A stretch of DNA of 64,000 nt from assembly GCF_904846215.1 (NCBI RefSeq), contig NZ_CAJGZK010000004.1, positions 118,787 to 182,786 of the forward strand, written 5' to 3'. A program made the translations under genes and the position numbers. The DNA is from Psychrobacter glacincola (GTDB lineage: Bacteria > Pseudomonadota > Gammaproteobacteria > Pseudomonadales > Moraxellaceae). The notes beneath the pieces were generated by a model. The model worked only from the letters and a program-made list of their open reading frames with translations. It was not told the DNA's origin and ran no database searches. The stretch's first letter is position 1; each line of letters opens with the position of its first letter. Below, in pieces: positions 21,582-32,083 of this stretch.

Positions 21582-21751
21582 AGGCGTGTCCTCAATCTGA
21601 ACGAAAGCGATTAAATGGGCTAAAAATGGCTAAATCTTGCCAAACTGCGTCAAATAGCTGGTCAATATCCTGATATTACCTGCGCTATTTTCCTTATTTG
21701 GCTGCAATTTATCTAATTTTTATCACCATTTTCAAAATGAGGACACGCCCT
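21582..21751. mobile_element. MITE-like element with GGCGTGTCCTCA inverted ends
   Basis: 170 bp bounded by GGCGTGTCCTCA at the left (from 21583) and its exact complement TGAGGACACGCC at the right. The interior has no ORF that could encode a transposase. It sits between two small minus-strand genes. The ends look like those of an IS, so this is probably a non-autonomous miniature derivative. A target duplication could not be fixed with certainty (flanks TTAA and CTAG). Confidence 0.65.
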
Positions 21752-21776
21752 AGTATGCTGTTAAACAAAATTCTAG

Positions 21777-21947
21777 TTATTTATCTGTACGTAAGTCATC
21801 ATTGATAAAAGATGTTTTTTCTTCTTCCGTTAAAGACTCTGCTACATCGACTGGCTTGCCGCCTTCCAAATTTTTCTTAATCTGCTGACTGTCTGCTTGA
21901 TCAGCGGCTTTCTTAATGTCCGAGCTATCGTTATTGGTATCACTCAT
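21777..21947 (-). CDS. Small hydrophilic protein, 56 aa
   Basis: Starts MSDTNNDSSDIKKAADQADS and ends TSFINDDLRTDK. It is rich in Asp, Lys, Glu, Asn and Ser, with no Cys, Trp or membrane segment. AGGA precedes the ATG at normal spacing (AGGATTTCATC-ATG). Its composition matches the two downstream genes on the same strand, from which it is separated by the MITE-like element. It probably belonged to one transcript with them before the element inserted. Unrecognised family. Confidence 0.65.
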   Translation of the reverse strand: MSDTNNDSSDIKKAADQADSQQIKKNLEGGKPVDVAESLTEEEKTSFINDDLRTDK

Positions 21948-22133
21948 GATGAAATCCTGTTTTTTTATTGATATGTCTTTATAGTGATATATCTTTATAA
22001 AGGTGAATTCTTGTACCTATCAGTCTAATTATAAGAATAAATTTGACACGCTCACCAGTGTCCTGCCGTATCAATATGTGAATAAGTGTGAGCTTACAAG
22101 ACAGTTTGTAACTCATAAGGGATTTGATAGGCA

Positions 22134-22173
22134 CAAAAAAACCAAGCACAGATCATTCTCTATGCTTGGTATA
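22134..22173 (-). terminator. Terminator after ppk1
   Basis: An 8-bp perfect stem ACCAAGCA/TGCTTGGT (22141-22148 and 22164-22171) is followed on the minus strand by a T run. It is about 80 bp beyond the ppk1 stop. Confidence 0.65.
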
Positions 22174-22253
22174 TCTGATTATTAAAGATGTGGATAGCCT
22201 TAAATAGTAGATGAAACTAATCAGCTCAATGACACCTATTAAACTATATCTAA

Positions 22254-24539
22254 CTATACCGACTCGCCAACACGATTAATCACCTTTAATAAATACTCTT
22301 GAGCAATATGAGGCGCTTCACTTACCGCTAGCTTGGTTTGTTGCCAGTGGCCGTCACCGCTGAGTATCCATGCTTGTTTATTGTCTTGGAGGTAGTTTAA
22401 CAGTCCATCTTGATAAATCTGCTTAAACAATCTTTTGTCTTCAATCGGAAACGCCACCTCTACACGGTGGAATAAGTTACGATCCATCCAATCGGCGCTG
22501 CCACAGTACAGGCGCTCATCACCATCATTATAGAAGTAATAAATGCGAGTATGCTCCAAAAAGCGACCAACAATAGAACGTACGGTGATATTTTCAGACA
22601 GACCTTTTACTTGCGGACGCAGACAGCACATAGAGCGCAAAATCAGCTCGATTTTGACCCCTGCTTGTGAGGCATCATATAGTTTATCAATCAAACGACG
22701 TTCGGTTAAAGCATTTACTTTGACAATAATATGAGCGCGCTTGCCCGCCTTTGCATGAGCAATTTCATCATCGATAAAGCTCATCAATTTATCGTGCAAG
22801 GTAAACGGCGCATGTAACAGCTTTTTGAGGTTGGCGGGTTTGCCCATGCCTGTTAGTTCCTGAAATATCTTATGGACGTCTTCTGAGATATCAGGGTCCG
22901 CGCTAAATAAGCCATAGTCGGTATAGACCTTTGCATTTGCTGCGTGATAGTTGCCCGTGCCTAAATGCACATAACGACGAATCTTGTCGTCTTCGCGGCG
23001 CACGATGAGCATGAGCTTGGCGTGGGTTTTATAGCCGACAATACCGTAGACAACCACTGCACCCGCTTCTTGTAGATAATTGGCAACGGCAATATTAGAG
23101 GCTTCGTCAAAACGTGCCCGTAACTCAATGACTGCTGTCACCTCTTTGCCATTACGAGCTGCTGCTGCTAAGGCTTTGACGATTTCGGAATTGGTACCTG
23201 AACGATAGAGCGTTTGCTTAATCGCTAATACTTTTGGATCACTGGCAGCTTGCCACAGCAAATTAATAATCGGCGAAAACGCATGGAATGGATGATGCGC
23301 CAATACATCGCCTTTACGCATGGCAGCAAACATACTGGTCGCTTTATCAAGCTTGTCGACTTCGCGGCGAAACGGTTTGGGCACCACATGGGTAAAGGGC
23401 TGATAACGCAAGGCTGGAATATTAAAATCGAAGAGCAGCCGCGTTAAATTGACCGGTCCATTGACGCGGTATAGTTGATTGTCATGCAGCTCAAACTCAT
23501 TGAGCAAATAATCACTGATTGGGGTTGGACACTCTGTAGTGACTTCGAGCCGTACTTTATCACCAAAGCGGCGATTTTCAAGCTCACCCTCTAAGGCTTT
23601 GGCAATGTCATCAACATCATCTGCCAAGTCCAAATCCGCATTACGCGTCAGCCTAAACTGATGACAGCCGGTGACATTCATACCAGGGAATAGCTCACCG
23701 ATATGCTCATGGATAATCGCTGATAGCATCACATGATACTCTTTACCACCAGTCAGCTCATCAGGCAGACGAATCACGCGCGGCAAGCTGCGCGGCGCGG
23801 GTACGATAGCCAAATTGATATCGCGACCAAAGGCATCTTTGCCCTCTAACGTCGCAATAAAGTTCAAGCTTTTATTGACCAAGCGCGGGAATGGATGTGC
23901 AGGATCAATGCTAATGGGCGTCAATACCGGTGATACCTGCTCAGTAAAATAGCGCTTCATCCATGCGGATTGCTCGCTATTCAACTCATCGCGCTTTAGG
24001 TATCGAATATCCTCAAGTGCCAGTGCCGGCAAGATATCTTCATTTAAAATACGGTATTGCTCAGCGATAGCATCATGGGTCACCGCTGATATTTCATTAA
24101 GAATTTCACTAGGGCGCATACCATGAATACTGGTCGATACATCACCCAGATTGAGCTTTTGCATGATACCGGCAACGCGAATCTCAAAAAACTCATCGAT
24201 ATTGGATGAAAAAATCATTAAAAAGAAGAGACGCTCAAGCAAAGGATGATGGGGATCTGCCGCTTGTGCTAAGACCCGCAGATGAAACTGTAATAAAGAC
24301 AAGTCACGATTGATATAGCTGCTGGGTGAATAATTCCCATCTTCTGAGCGTTGCCAATCAATCTCGGTTAAACCCTCTCTGTCATTTAAATGGTTCAGGC
24401 TGATATTAGTAGCAAGATTACTGAATTGAACGGCATCATCTGCTTCGCTATTGGTGTTAACCTCATCATTTGCTTCGATATGCGACTCAATAATGTCAGT
24501 GACCTCATTATTATTCTGGGTATTATCCATCTCTGACAC
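22254..24539 (-). CDS. ppk1: Polyphosphate kinase 1
   Basis: It polymerises the gamma-phosphate of ATP into inorganic polyphosphate at the inner membrane. Domains in order: an acidic N-terminal tail of about 75 residues, the N domain ([30 protein letters not shown]), the head, and the two C domains with [37 protein letters not shown], the phosphorylated-His region KTHAK and [10 protein letters not shown]. The 761 aa is longer than the common 690-730 because of the tail. The start is GTG with AAAGGAG at proper spacing, an unusual start that the ribosome site supports. A repeat element lies in its upstream region. Confidence 0.96.
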   Translation of the reverse strand: MSEMDNTQNNNEVTDIIESHIEANDEVNTNSEADDAVQFSNLATNISLNHLNDREGLTEIDWQRSEDGNYSPSSYINRDLSLLQFHLRVLAQAADPHHPLLERLFFLMIFSSNIDEFFEIRVAGIMQKLNLGDVSTSIHGMRPSEILNEISAVTHDAIAEQYRILNEDILPALALEDIRYLKRDELNSEQSAWMKRYFTEQVSPVLTPISIDPAHPFPRLVNKSLNFIATLEGKDAFGRDINLAIVPAPRSLPRVIRLPDELTGGKEYHVMLSAIIHEHIGELFPGMNVTGCHQFRLTRNADLDLADDVDDIAKALEGELENRRFGDKVRLEVTTECPTPISDYLLNEFELHDNQLYRVNGPVNLTRLLFDFNIPALRYQPFTHVVPKPFRREVDKLDKATSMFAAMRKGDVLAHHPFHAFSPIINLLWQAASDPKVLAIKQTLYRSGTNSEIVKALAAAARNGKEVTAVIELRARFDEASNIAVANYLQEAGAVVVYGIVGYKTHAKLMLIVRREDDKIRRYVHLGTGNYHAANAKVYTDYGLFSADPDISEDVHKIFQELTGMGKPANLKKLLHAPFTLHDKLMSFIDDEIAHAKAGKRAHIIVKVNALTERRLIDKLYDASQAGVKIELILRSMCCLRPQVKGLSENITVRSIVGRFLEHTRIYYFYNDGDERLYCGSADWMDRNLFHRVEVAFPIEDKRLFKQIYQDGLLNYLQDNKQAWILSGDGHWQQTKLAVSEAPHIAQEYLLKVINRVGESV

Positions 24540-24689
24540 GTTACTACTCCTTTACCGTTATAAACCTAGCATTATTTTTATATCAATCTCATTCTGTCAT
24601 TACTTTTATACCATACTTTTATTACTGTTATTTTAAAAACGATGCTGTGTCGTGTTTATGCTGTCATGTATTAAATATATCAGCATTAA

Positions 24690-24870
<181 letters not shown>

Positions 24871-24879
24871 TCACTATAA

Positions 24880-25566
24880 CTAAGCAGATTGTGGCAATAC
24901 CGCATTTTTCAAACGTTTTTTGATAATACGTTGTTTATTACGCAGGCGTTTATCGCTTTGATGGCTTTCATAGTATTTTGGATTGGTTAGCATCGCAATC
25001 AATAAGGCTGACTGGTCACGATTGAGATTAGCAGCTGATTTATCAAAATAATACTGAGCGGCTGCCTCGACACCATAAACACCATTACCAAACTCTGCCA
25101 CATTCAAATACGCGGTCAAAATTCGCCGCTTATCCCATAAGGTTTCAATCATTATGGTGAGAACAGCTTCTTCAGCTTTACGAGTATAAGAGCGATGCGA
25201 GGTTAAAAATAAGTTTTTAGCCAATTGCTGGGTAATGGTTGAGCCGCCCGCCGACATCTTGCCACTCGCTTCGTTTTTTTTCTGTGCCGCCTTAATACCT
25301 TTTATATCAAAGCCATTATGCTGGCTAAATGTCGAATCCTCACTGACAATCGCGGCTTGTTTGGCAGACTTGGCGATGGCGTCATAATCAACCCACGTTT
25401 GGCTAACATCACCGCCCATAATGCGATGGGTGAGCATAAACATGCTGTTATTAATCGGCTGCGTTTTCCAAATTAATAGCAGTCCTGCGACCAGCACATG
25501 GAAGGCGATGACCAACACCATCAATGCCAATAAGAGTCGTTTGATAAATTTGCCAAAACTTGTCAT
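24880..25566 (-). CDS. mtgA: Monofunctional peptidoglycan glycosyltransferase
   Basis: It polymerises lipid II into glycan strands without a transpeptidase domain, at the periplasmic face of the inner membrane. After a membrane helix (LLLALMVLVIAFHVLVAGLLL) come the GT51 motifs: EDSTFSQHNGFD with the catalytic Glu, GGSTITQQLAKNLFL, RKAEEAVLTIMIE, and KRRILTAYLNVAEFGNGVYGVEAAAQYYF. I used the ATG at 25566, giving 228 aa; a TTG 19 codons upstream would only add a second hydrophobic piece. The ribosome site is weak. Confidence 0.95.
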   Translation of the reverse strand: MTSFGKFIKRLLLALMVLVIAFHVLVAGLLLIWKTQPINNSMFMLTHRIMGGDVSQTWVDYDAIAKSAKQAAIVSEDSTFSQHNGFDIKGIKAAQKKNEASGKMSAGGSTITQQLAKNLFLTSHRSYTRKAEEAVLTIMIETLWDKRRILTAYLNVAEFGNGVYGVEAAAQYYFDKSAANLNRDQSALLIAMLTNPKYYESHQSDKRLRNKQRIIKKRLKNAVLPQSA

Positions 25567-25801
25567 GCGTGTTGTCCAAGTGATTGAAAAGATAAGAAGA
25601 GAAAATAAGAAGCGCGCAGCCAATCAGGGTGACTCTAAAGGAAAGAAGCATAAATAGCAGCTCATCTTACCTAATCTCACAATCGCTGTCATTATTTACC
25701 CCACTTCTTTATCATGTCATATGAGTACACGTAAAAAACTCAGCAAAAATGAACATTGAATTTGTAAGCTTTGCATTTAGGATTAACATAAGAGAATAGC
25801 T

Positions 25802-26107
25802 ATGTATGAGAATAACAATATAAACGCATTGCGCGCCCGTATGATTGAAGAAAAACCTGAGCTTGGATCTCCTGAAAATATGACCAAATGGTGGCTACTC
25901 GGTACCTCAGGCTGTCATTTATGTGATATTGCTGAACAGCTGATAACCCAATTGCAAGCGGTACAGCGCATTACTTACGAGCCTGTCGATATTGCCGATT
26001 TCTCTGAGCCGCTTATGATGGAATTTGCGACGACTATTCCAGTCATCTTGACACCAACAAAGCGCTTAAATTATCCATTTTCTGTGCTCGATTTACAGCA
26101 ATTGTGA
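25802..26107 (+). CDS. Glutaredoxin-like thioredoxin-fold protein
   Basis: 101 aa with a redox motif CHLC after a beta strand (WWLLGTSGCHLCDIAEQL), then YEPVDIADF and a cis-Pro segment TTIPVILTP. This is the short glutaredoxin-like family (DUF836 type) often of unknown partner. It probably works as a cytoplasmic thiol reductase. A separate transcription unit; a palindromic element lies between it and the next gene. Confidence 0.8.
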   Translation: MYENNNINALRARMIEEKPELGSPENMTKWWLLGTSGCHLCDIAEQLITQLQAVQRITYEPVDIADFSEPLMMEFATTIPVILTPTKRLNYPFSVLDLQQL

Positions 26108-26125
26108 ATCACTTCATAGCGAGTA

Positions 26126-26252
26126 TATATAGTCAGTGAAAAATAATATCGATAGCGTATGTACTGCTGGTATCAATTTTTGCAGCCTCTGTCGGCATAG
26201 GCACAGCAAGCAAGAAAAATTAATACCAGCAGTACCGTGGCGTTTTTAGGGT
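26126..26252 (-). repeat. Intergenic palindromic element, copy 3
   Basis: Core on the minus strand (plus: GCAGCCTCTGTC...CAGCAAGC). Arms GTACTGCTGGTATCAATTTT (from 26161) and its near-complement ending at 26235 have one mismatch. The left end TATAGTCAGTGAAAAATAAT matches other copies. It lies between the glutaredoxin-like gene and lldD. Confidence 0.8.
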
Positions 26253-26329
26253 GCCTTAATCATCCCTCTGATAGTAATAACCACTACCTAGCCTTGTCTG
26301 AATCATATAACGTGAGTAGCGAGAAACTT

Positions 26330-27538
26330 ATGAAAAATTTGAGTAAAATGACTGAAATTGAAGACTTGCGGCGGGTCGCTGAGCGCAAAGTGCCACGTAT
26401 GTTTTATGATTATGTCGATTCAGGCTCATGGACTGAGACCACCTATCGTAATAATGAAACTGACTTTGACCGTATCAAATTGCGACAGCGGATATTGGTC
26501 AATATGGAAGGACGCTCGCTTGCCACCGAAATGCTGGGCACGCCAGTAAAAATGCCGGTTGCGATTGCGCCAACAGGCTTTACTGGCATGATGTGGGCAG
26601 ATGGAGAAATCCTCGCGGCACAGGCAGCAGAAAAGTTTGGCGTACCGTTTTCACTATCGACCATGAGTATTTGCTCTATCGAAGATGTCGCCACCCATAC
26701 CAGCCAGCCGTTTTGGTTTCAGCTATATATGATGCGCGATATGGACTTTATCGCCAATTTGATTCGCCGCGCCAAAGAAGCCAATTGCTCAGCGCTTATC
26801 CTGACCGCCGACTTACAAGTACTCGGTCAACGTCATAAAGACATCAAAAACGGTCTCTCTGCGCCGCCAAAACCAACGCTTGTCAATATCTTAAATCTGA
26901 TGACCAAGCCAGAATGGTGCATGAATATGCTGGGTACCCGTCGGCGCACCTTTGGTAATATCGTCGGTCACGCCAAAAACGTCGAGGATATCTCCTCTCT
27001 ATCCGCATGGACAGCTGAGCAGTTCGACCCTGCGCTTAGCTGGGACGATGTCGCTCGTATCAAAGACATGTGGGGTGGCAAGCTGATTATCAAAGGCATC
27101 ATGGAGCCAGAAGACGCTGTACTAGCAGCTCGTAGCGGTGCCGATGCGCTAGTGGTCTCCAATCACGGTGGACGCCAATTGGATGGTGCGCCCTCTTCCA
27201 TCTCATCTCTAGCCGATATCGTACAAGCCGTGCGTGCTGAAGACAGTCAGATTGAAGTTTGGCTCGATAGTGGTATTCGTTCCGGGCAAGATGTACTCAA
27301 AGCGATGGCATTAGGAGCCAATGGCACGATGATTGGTCGCGCTTTTCTTTATGGTCTTGGCGCGTATGGCGAAGATGGTGTCCGCCGCGCGCTTGAGCTG
27401 ATTTATAACGAATGTGATATCAGCATGGCGTTTTGTGGTCATACCGATATCAATGAAGTGCGCGATGATATCTTAGTCAAAGGCACCTACGAGCATCTAA
27501 AAACTGCCTTACCTTACGTAGCGCCAATGCGCTGGTAA
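26330..27538 (+). CDS. lldD: FMN-dependent alpha-hydroxy-acid (L-lactate) dehydrogenase
   Basis: It oxidises a 2-hydroxy acid, most likely L-lactate, to the 2-oxo acid, passing electrons to the respiratory chain or oxygen. FMN and substrate residues are seen in FYDYVDSGSWTE, PVAIAPTGFTGM, the WFQLY strand, KGIMEPEDA and the signature SNHGGRQLDGAPSS with the catalytic His. I chose the ATG at 26330 (402 aa, near E. coli LldD at 396) because the upstream in-frame codons begin inside a repeat element. No lactate permease or LldR is adjacent, so the substrate is not certain. Confidence 0.85.
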   Translation: MKNLSKMTEIEDLRRVAERKVPRMFYDYVDSGSWTETTYRNNETDFDRIKLRQRILVNMEGRSLATEMLGTPVKMPVAIAPTGFTGMMWADGEILAAQAAEKFGVPFSLSTMSICSIEDVATHTSQPFWFQLYMMRDMDFIANLIRRAKEANCSALILTADLQVLGQRHKDIKNGLSAPPKPTLVNILNLMTKPEWCMNMLGTRRRTFGNIVGHAKNVEDISSLSAWTAEQFDPALSWDDVARIKDMWGGKLIIKGIMEPEDAVLAARSGADALVVSNHGGRQLDGAPSSISSLADIVQAVRAEDSQIEVWLDSGIRSGQDVLKAMALGANGTMIGRAFLYGLGAYGEDGVRRALELIYNECDISMAFCGHTDINEVRDDILVKGTYEHLKTALPYVAPMRW

Positions 27539-27636
27539 GTGTAGACGATATAGCTGCTTAGACTGGTTGATAGCTTTCTTTATACTATGCATACCCTTTA
27601 TACTGTACTGATAATTTTTATTGATAATTAGATGTT

Positions 27637-28674
27637 ATGACCATTCAACAATTATTAAAGACAGCGCCTGTCACCACCTTGTTATTAGTCAGTTTTATCG
27701 GGCTATTTATCATGCAGGTATTAACGGGTGTCGATGCCAATAATCCCTCAACTGAAGCGCTGATAAAATGGGGTGCCAATGCCTTGCCTTTTACCATGGA
27801 TAGCGAGCCGTGGCGCTTGGTGAGCAGTGCGTTTTTGCATATTGGGCTGATGCATTTATTGTTTAATGGTTTTGCCATGTATTTTTTTGGTCAAATTGCC
27901 GAGCCGATGTTTGGCTCCGCGAATTTTTTGGCGTTATTTTTACTCGCAGCAATTGGTGGCAACTTACTGAACAATTACGTCACATGGCAAGGTATTGTGG
28001 ACGGGACAGGACAAGCCGGATTATCTGCAGGTGCATCAGGCGGTATCATGGGTATTGGCGCCGCGTTATTAATCGCCGCGCTGTTTAAGATATCAGTCAA
28101 TGGTATGGTGCTGAATCTTAAAAGCCTGATATTTATTATGGGCATCAACTTAGTCTATGGTTTTGCGGTGCCGGGTATCGATAATGCTGGTCATATTGGC
28201 GGCGCGATTACGGGTCTTGTCATTGCACTGGCTTTTGCGATTGCTTACCGTCAACGCATGGCAGCGGTCATACAGAATATTGCCACTTACGAGAGTGATT
28301 ATTTACCCCATTATCAAAGTGAGCAACAAAACGAATATCATACCACTTATATTAATACGCCAGTGAATAGCGACACTGACTTTGATAATGATGCACACTT
28401 AAATAACACTCATTTAAATCATGACAGTTTGCATAATGAGAGTCATGTGGATAATAATAGTGGTGTAAACTCAAACGTAACTGTTAATCCTATTCGCCCT
28501 ACTCTTAACGAAACCCCGAATGAGAAAAGCACAGCCATTAAACCTGCGCTTATTTGGCAACTATTACCGTGGGCTGTAATGCTATTTATTGGTATTGGCT
28601 TTATGTGGTGGTGGCAAGATATTCATCAGCAATTAGTAGAAGTGCTCAGTGCCATTGAACAAAGCACTGTTTAG
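27637..28674 (+). CDS. Rhomboid intramembrane serine protease with Asn-rich insert
   Basis: It cleaves membrane proteins within the bilayer. The rhomboid core (residues 1-205, about six helices) has WRLVSSAFLHIGLMHLLFN, the catalytic Ser134 in GASGG and His186 in NAGHIGG. After it comes a polar segment of about 95 residues rich in Asn, His, Asp and Thr (about 215-305) and then one more hydrophobic helix (LLPWAVMLFIGIGFMWWW) near the C-terminus. The tail is not part of the usual GlpG plan. The gene stands alone between repeats. Confidence 0.9.
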   Translation: MTIQQLLKTAPVTTLLLVSFIGLFIMQVLTGVDANNPSTEALIKWGANALPFTMDSEPWRLVSSAFLHIGLMHLLFNGFAMYFFGQIAEPMFGSANFLALFLLAAIGGNLLNNYVTWQGIVDGTGQAGLSAGASGGIMGIGAALLIAALFKISVNGMVLNLKSLIFIMGINLVYGFAVPGIDNAGHIGGAITGLVIALAFAIAYRQRMAAVIQNIATYESDYLPHYQSEQQNEYHTTYINTPVNSDTDFDNDAHLNNTHLNHDSLHNESHVDNNSGVNSNVTVNPIRPTLNETPNEKSTAIKPALIWQLLPWAVMLFIGIGFMWWWQDIHQQLVEVLSAIEQSTV

Positions 28675-28702
28675 CCTATATCTCTTTTATATTTAACGGA
28701 TT

Positions 28703-28851
28703 CTATAGTCAGTTCAAAATAAAAGCGATACGATTGTAATAACGTGCTATTGGCTATAATTTTTTCTTGCTTGCTGTTCGCAGGCGTGACAGAGGCTGCA
28801 AAAAATTTATAGCCAACAGCACTATATCGTTTTTAAAATGAATCGACTCTA
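28703..28851 (+). repeat. Intergenic palindromic element, copy 4
   Basis: Core GCTTGCTGTTCGCAGGCG then TGACAGAGGCTGC. Arms GTGCTATTGGCTATAATTTT (from 28744) and its near-complement ending at 28822. End sequences CTATAGTCAGTTCAAAATA at the left and the roughly complementary TTAAAATGAATCGACTCTA at the right show terminal inverted repeats. Confidence 0.8.
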
Positions 28852-28919
28852 ACGTACAAAAACCCTTACGTGTTTTACTGTTTTTATCCCTTTATTTTAC
28901 CCACTTATGAGAGCAAATT

Positions 28920-29732
28920 ATGTCTACATCATCAGCGCTATCACCGACTTTTACACGCGTTTTGCTTAGCACGTTGACGGCGACTGCTATGCTTGGCGCA
29001 GCTAGCCTATCCAGTGCAGCACTCTTCAACAAAAATTTACCGACTGATCCTGATGCCGAGCTAAGCGTTGGCGTCAACGTCATGGCGGTCAACTCTGCTT
29101 ATGATTTGGAAGACAGCACCGAGATAAAGGTATTGCCAGGGGTGTTTTATGACAACAATAGAGTCTATGCACGCGGTGCCCAAGCGGGCGCTTATCTGAT
29201 TAATGATGGTGCTAATCAGCTGTCTGTTTATGCGCAGCTTGCTGGTAATTCATTTGAGCCTGATGACGCCACTGGCGCACTAAAAGGACTTGATGAGCGT
29301 AAAGCCTCTGCTGCTGCAGGCTTAAGCTATACGCGTATTACACCAGTTGGTGGCTTTCGTGCCCAATATGCGACCGATGTTTTAGATCGTAGCGGCGGTA
29401 ACATTGCTCGCTTGAGCTACCTTGGTAAAATCAGCAAAAACAAGCTCACCGTCTATCCAAGCGTGGGCTTTGAGTATAGTGATGCTGACTACAATCAATA
29501 CTACTACGGTGTGAGCGATACAGAATCAGTGAAGACGGGCATTGCTGCTTATACTGCCAACTCAAGCTTGAACCCCTATATCAATGTTAGTGCCAACTAT
29601 GATTTTAATGAGCGCTTTGCAGGCTTTGCCAACCAGAGCGTAAGCTATCTAGCCAATGAGCAATATGACAGTCCAATGGTTGACTCACGTACTGAGGCAA
29701 CGACGACGCTTGGGTTGTTGTATAAGTTTTAA
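28920..29732 (+). CDS. MipA/OmpV family outer-membrane protein
   Basis: 270 aa. A cleavable signal (about residues 1-34, ending LSSAALF) is followed by amphipathic beta-strands and a C-terminal Phe (GLLYKF). KVLPGVFYDNNRVYARGAQAGAYLI and the pattern of short Gly/Tyr strands fit the MipA/OmpV family, outer-membrane proteins some of which scaffold peptidoglycan enzymes. A strong terminator follows. Role in this organism is not known. Confidence 0.8.
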   Translation: MSTSSALSPTFTRVLLSTLTATAMLGAASLSSAALFNKNLPTDPDAELSVGVNVMAVNSAYDLEDSTEIKVLPGVFYDNNRVYARGAQAGAYLINDGANQLSVYAQLAGNSFEPDDATGALKGLDERKASAAAGLSYTRITPVGGFRAQYATDVLDRSGGNIARLSYLGKISKNKLTVYPSVGFEYSDADYNQYYYGVSDTESVKTGIAAYTANSSLNPYINVSANYDFNERFAGFANQSVSYLANEQYDSPMVDSRTEATTTLGLLYKF

Positions 29733-29749
29733 TTAGGTTTAAATTATTA

Positions 29750-29792
29750 TAAAAAAAGACCTTGTCACATGAAATGACAAGGTCTTTTTTAT
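29750..29792. terminator. Bidirectional terminator between mipA-type gene and fumC
   Basis: A perfect 16-bp stem (AAAAAAGACCTTGTCA and its complement) with a 7-base loop and A/T tails on both sides serves the two converging genes. Confidence 0.9.
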
Positions 29793-29816
29793 TATTCTAA
29801 GAAAGTATTAAATAGC

Positions 29817-31220
29817 TTACTTAGGATTTACCATATCAGCAGGAATAACCCACTCATCGAACTGAGCTTCAGTTAACAGCTCCAATTCAACGGCAACTTG
29901 CTTCAAGGTTTTGTTTTCTTTATAAGCCGTCTTAGCGATTTTGGCAGCGTTTTCATAACCAACATGACGGTTCAATGCCGTTACTAGCATTAATGAGTTG
30001 TGCAAAAAGTCATCGATTTTGTCTTTTACTGGCTCGATGCCAACGGCACAGTTTTCGTTAAAGCTATTACACGCATCGCCAAGTAGCTTGATAGATTGCA
30101 ATAAGTTAAAGGCGATTACTGGCTTGTAGACGTTTAGCTCAAAGTTACCTGACGCGCCAGCCATGCTGATAGTAACATCGTTACCCATGACTTGCGCCAC
30201 AACCATCGTCATTGCTTCTGACTGGGTTGGGTTCACTTTACCCGGCATGATAGAAGAGCCTGGCTCGTTCTCTGGAATCGTCAATTCGCCCAAACCACAA
30301 CGAGGACCTGATGCCAACCAACGTACGTCGTTAGCGATTTTATTCAAGCTCGCTGCTAGCGTTTTTAGTGCGCCTGAGGCAAATACTTCGGCATCACGAG
30401 CCGCTAGTGCTTCAAATTTATTCGGTGACGTCACAAATGGCAGACCAGATAATGTCGCCAATTGCTCAGCTGATTTTACCGCATAATCAGGATGGGCGTT
30501 TAGACCCGTACCAACTGCCGTACCGCCTAGTGGCAATTCATATAAGCCTTGTAGCGCATTATCAATACGTACCAGTGAATGATCAAGTTGGCTAACATAA
30601 CCGCTAAACTCTTGGCCTAATGTCAAAGGCGTGGCGTCTTGCAAATGCGTACGACCGATTTTAACAATGCTATCGAATTCTTTCGCTTTCGCATCTAGCG
30701 TATCACGTAGCGCTTTTACCGCTGGAATCAATAAACCATTGATTTCACGCGCTGCTGCCACACGAATCGCGGTTGGGAAGCTGTCATTGGTAGACTGAGC
30801 ATGGTTGACATGGTCATTTGGGTGAATTGGCATATAGCTGCCGCGCGCGTTCCCTGCGATTTCATTGGCACGATTGGCAAGCACTTCGTTCATATTCATA
30901 TTTGACTGGGTGCCAGAACCTGTCTGCCAAACGACCAATGGGAACTGATCGGTTAAACCACCATTGATGACTTCATCAGCTGCTTGGACGATTAAATCAC
31001 GCTTATCATCTTCAATACGCTCAAGGCTGGCATTGGTAATCGCAGCGGCTTTTTTGACCAGTGCCATTGCTTCAATCATTGGACGAGGCAAGGTCTCGCC
31101 ACCGATTTTAAAGTTTTCGCGGCTACGCTGGGTTTGCGCGCCCCAATAAGCGTCAGCTGGGACTTCTACATTGCCCATGGTGTCTTTTTCGGTACGAGTT
31201 GCCTGATTCTGTGTTGACAT
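29817..31220 (-). CDS. fumC: Fumarase, class II
   Basis: It interconverts fumarate and malate in the TCA cycle; this is the iron-independent tetrameric form. The signature [13 protein letters not shown] is present, with [29 protein letters not shown] and the [12 protein letters not shown] block. The start at the Met of MSTQNQATR is preceded by AGAGGGTAG and gives 467 aa, as expected. An in-frame Cys/Phe-rich extension upstream is rejected. Confidence 0.98.
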   Translation of the reverse strand: MSTQNQATRTEKDTMGNVEVPADAYWGAQTQRSRENFKIGGETLPRPMIEAMALVKKAAAITNASLERIEDDKRDLIVQAADEVINGGLTDQFPLVVWQTGSGTQSNMNMNEVLANRANEIAGNARGSYMPIHPNDHVNHAQSTNDSFPTAIRVAAAREINGLLIPAVKALRDTLDAKAKEFDSIVKIGRTHLQDATPLTLGQEFSGYVSQLDHSLVRIDNALQGLYELPLGGTAVGTGLNAHPDYAVKSAEQLATLSGLPFVTSPNKFEALAARDAEVFASGALKTLAASLNKIANDVRWLASGPRCGLGELTIPENEPGSSIMPGKVNPTQSEAMTMVVAQVMGNDVTISMAGASGNFELNVYKPVIAFNLLQSIKLLGDACNSFNENCAVGIEPVKDKIDDFLHNSLMLVTALNRHVGYENAAKIAKTAYKENKTLKQVAVELELLTEAQFDEWVIPADMVNPK

Positions 31221-31363
31221 AACTACCCTCTTTGATGGTTTGGTAATGAATGGTTTGTCATAAAAAGTGCAACAGCTGCTGCACACAAAGAAAAATACGC
31301 TGTAAAGTGGCGTTATGATAGCATGACTTATCACAAATTTCTCCACGTCCGTGAGGGTAACTG

Positions 31364-32083
31364 ATGTCTAAGAGCACCAGCCAACAACAATCTGCTACTT
31401 CATTATCTGATTCGCTACCTGAGTTATCTACCGTGAGCAGTCGAGCTACTAATAACATGCAAATAGCTGATACCATTAGCAATCCGCCCAGACGCCATTT
31501 CACTCGCCAGCGTCGTCAGTTAAATGAAAGCAAACGTAGGCAGCTTGCCAATTACGCAAGCTTACATTTAACCAAGCTACGGCAGCTTTTACCATCGCGA
31601 GCACGCATCGGCTTATATTATGATGGCTTTGGCGAGCTGCCTACTCAGCCACTATTAGAGTGGTGTCAACGGCTGAATTATCAGCCGTATTTGCCGGTGG
31701 TCGGCTCATTCGATCGTACTAGGAATGGCTTTGAAGATAAACGATTGCGCTTTGTGCCTATTTATCATGGTAAATTATTAAATGTACCGACACGCATTCA
31801 TAGCTTAGGCATGAAGCAAAACCATCATCGCAGATTGCTATGGGCACGCGAGCTAGACGTCATTATCTGTCCATTGGTCGCGGTCGATTTGAACGGCAAT
31901 CGTATGGGCATGGGTGGCGGCTTTTATGATACGACGCTTGGCAAAAATTATCGGGCAGGCGTAAAAAAACCGTTAAAAATTGGCTGGTGCTATGACTTTC
32001 AAGTGGTAGACCAGCTAGCGCGGCAACCGTGGGATGTGCCGCTTGATGGTTTGATTACGCCAAGTGGCTTGAGGTGGTTTTGA
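31364..32083 (+). CDS. 5-formyltetrahydrofolate cyclo-ligase family protein
   Basis: It converts 5-formyl-THF to 5,10-methenyl-THF with ATP. The C-terminal signature [16 protein letters not shown] (usual G-x-GGG-x-YD) is clear, with [15 protein letters not shown] before it and [20 protein letters not shown] for the N-terminal half. At 239 aa it has an N-terminal tail of about 45 Ser/Gln-rich residues. It is divergent from fumC, and its last base overlaps the next start. The 6S RNA gene that often precedes it in other bacteria is absent. Confidence 0.85.
   Translation: MSKSTSQQQSATSLSDSLPELSTVSSRATNNMQIADTISNPPRRHFTRQRRQLNESKRRQLANYASLHLTKLRQLLPSRARIGLYYDGFGELPTQPLLEWCQRLNYQPYLPVVGSFDRTRNGFEDKRLRFVPIYHGKLLNVPTRIHSLGMKQNHHRRLLWARELDVIICPLVAVDLNGNRMGMGGGFYDTTLGKNYRAGVKKPLKIGWCYDFQVVDQLARQPWDVPLDGLITPSGLRWF

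Noticed and set aside
22003..22185. A 60-aa plus-strand reading frame between the 56-aa gene and ppk1
   Set aside because: No ribosome binding site, the frame runs through the ppk1 terminator hairpin, and the composition looks random.
26237..26329. Upstream extension of the lldD frame
   Set aside because: It begins inside repeat copy 3 and does not match LldD; the start at 26330 gives the correct length.
31221..31363. 6S RNA before the cyclo-ligase gene
   Set aside because: The gap between fumC and the cyclo-ligase gene is only about 140 bp and lacks the long stem expected for 6S RNA.
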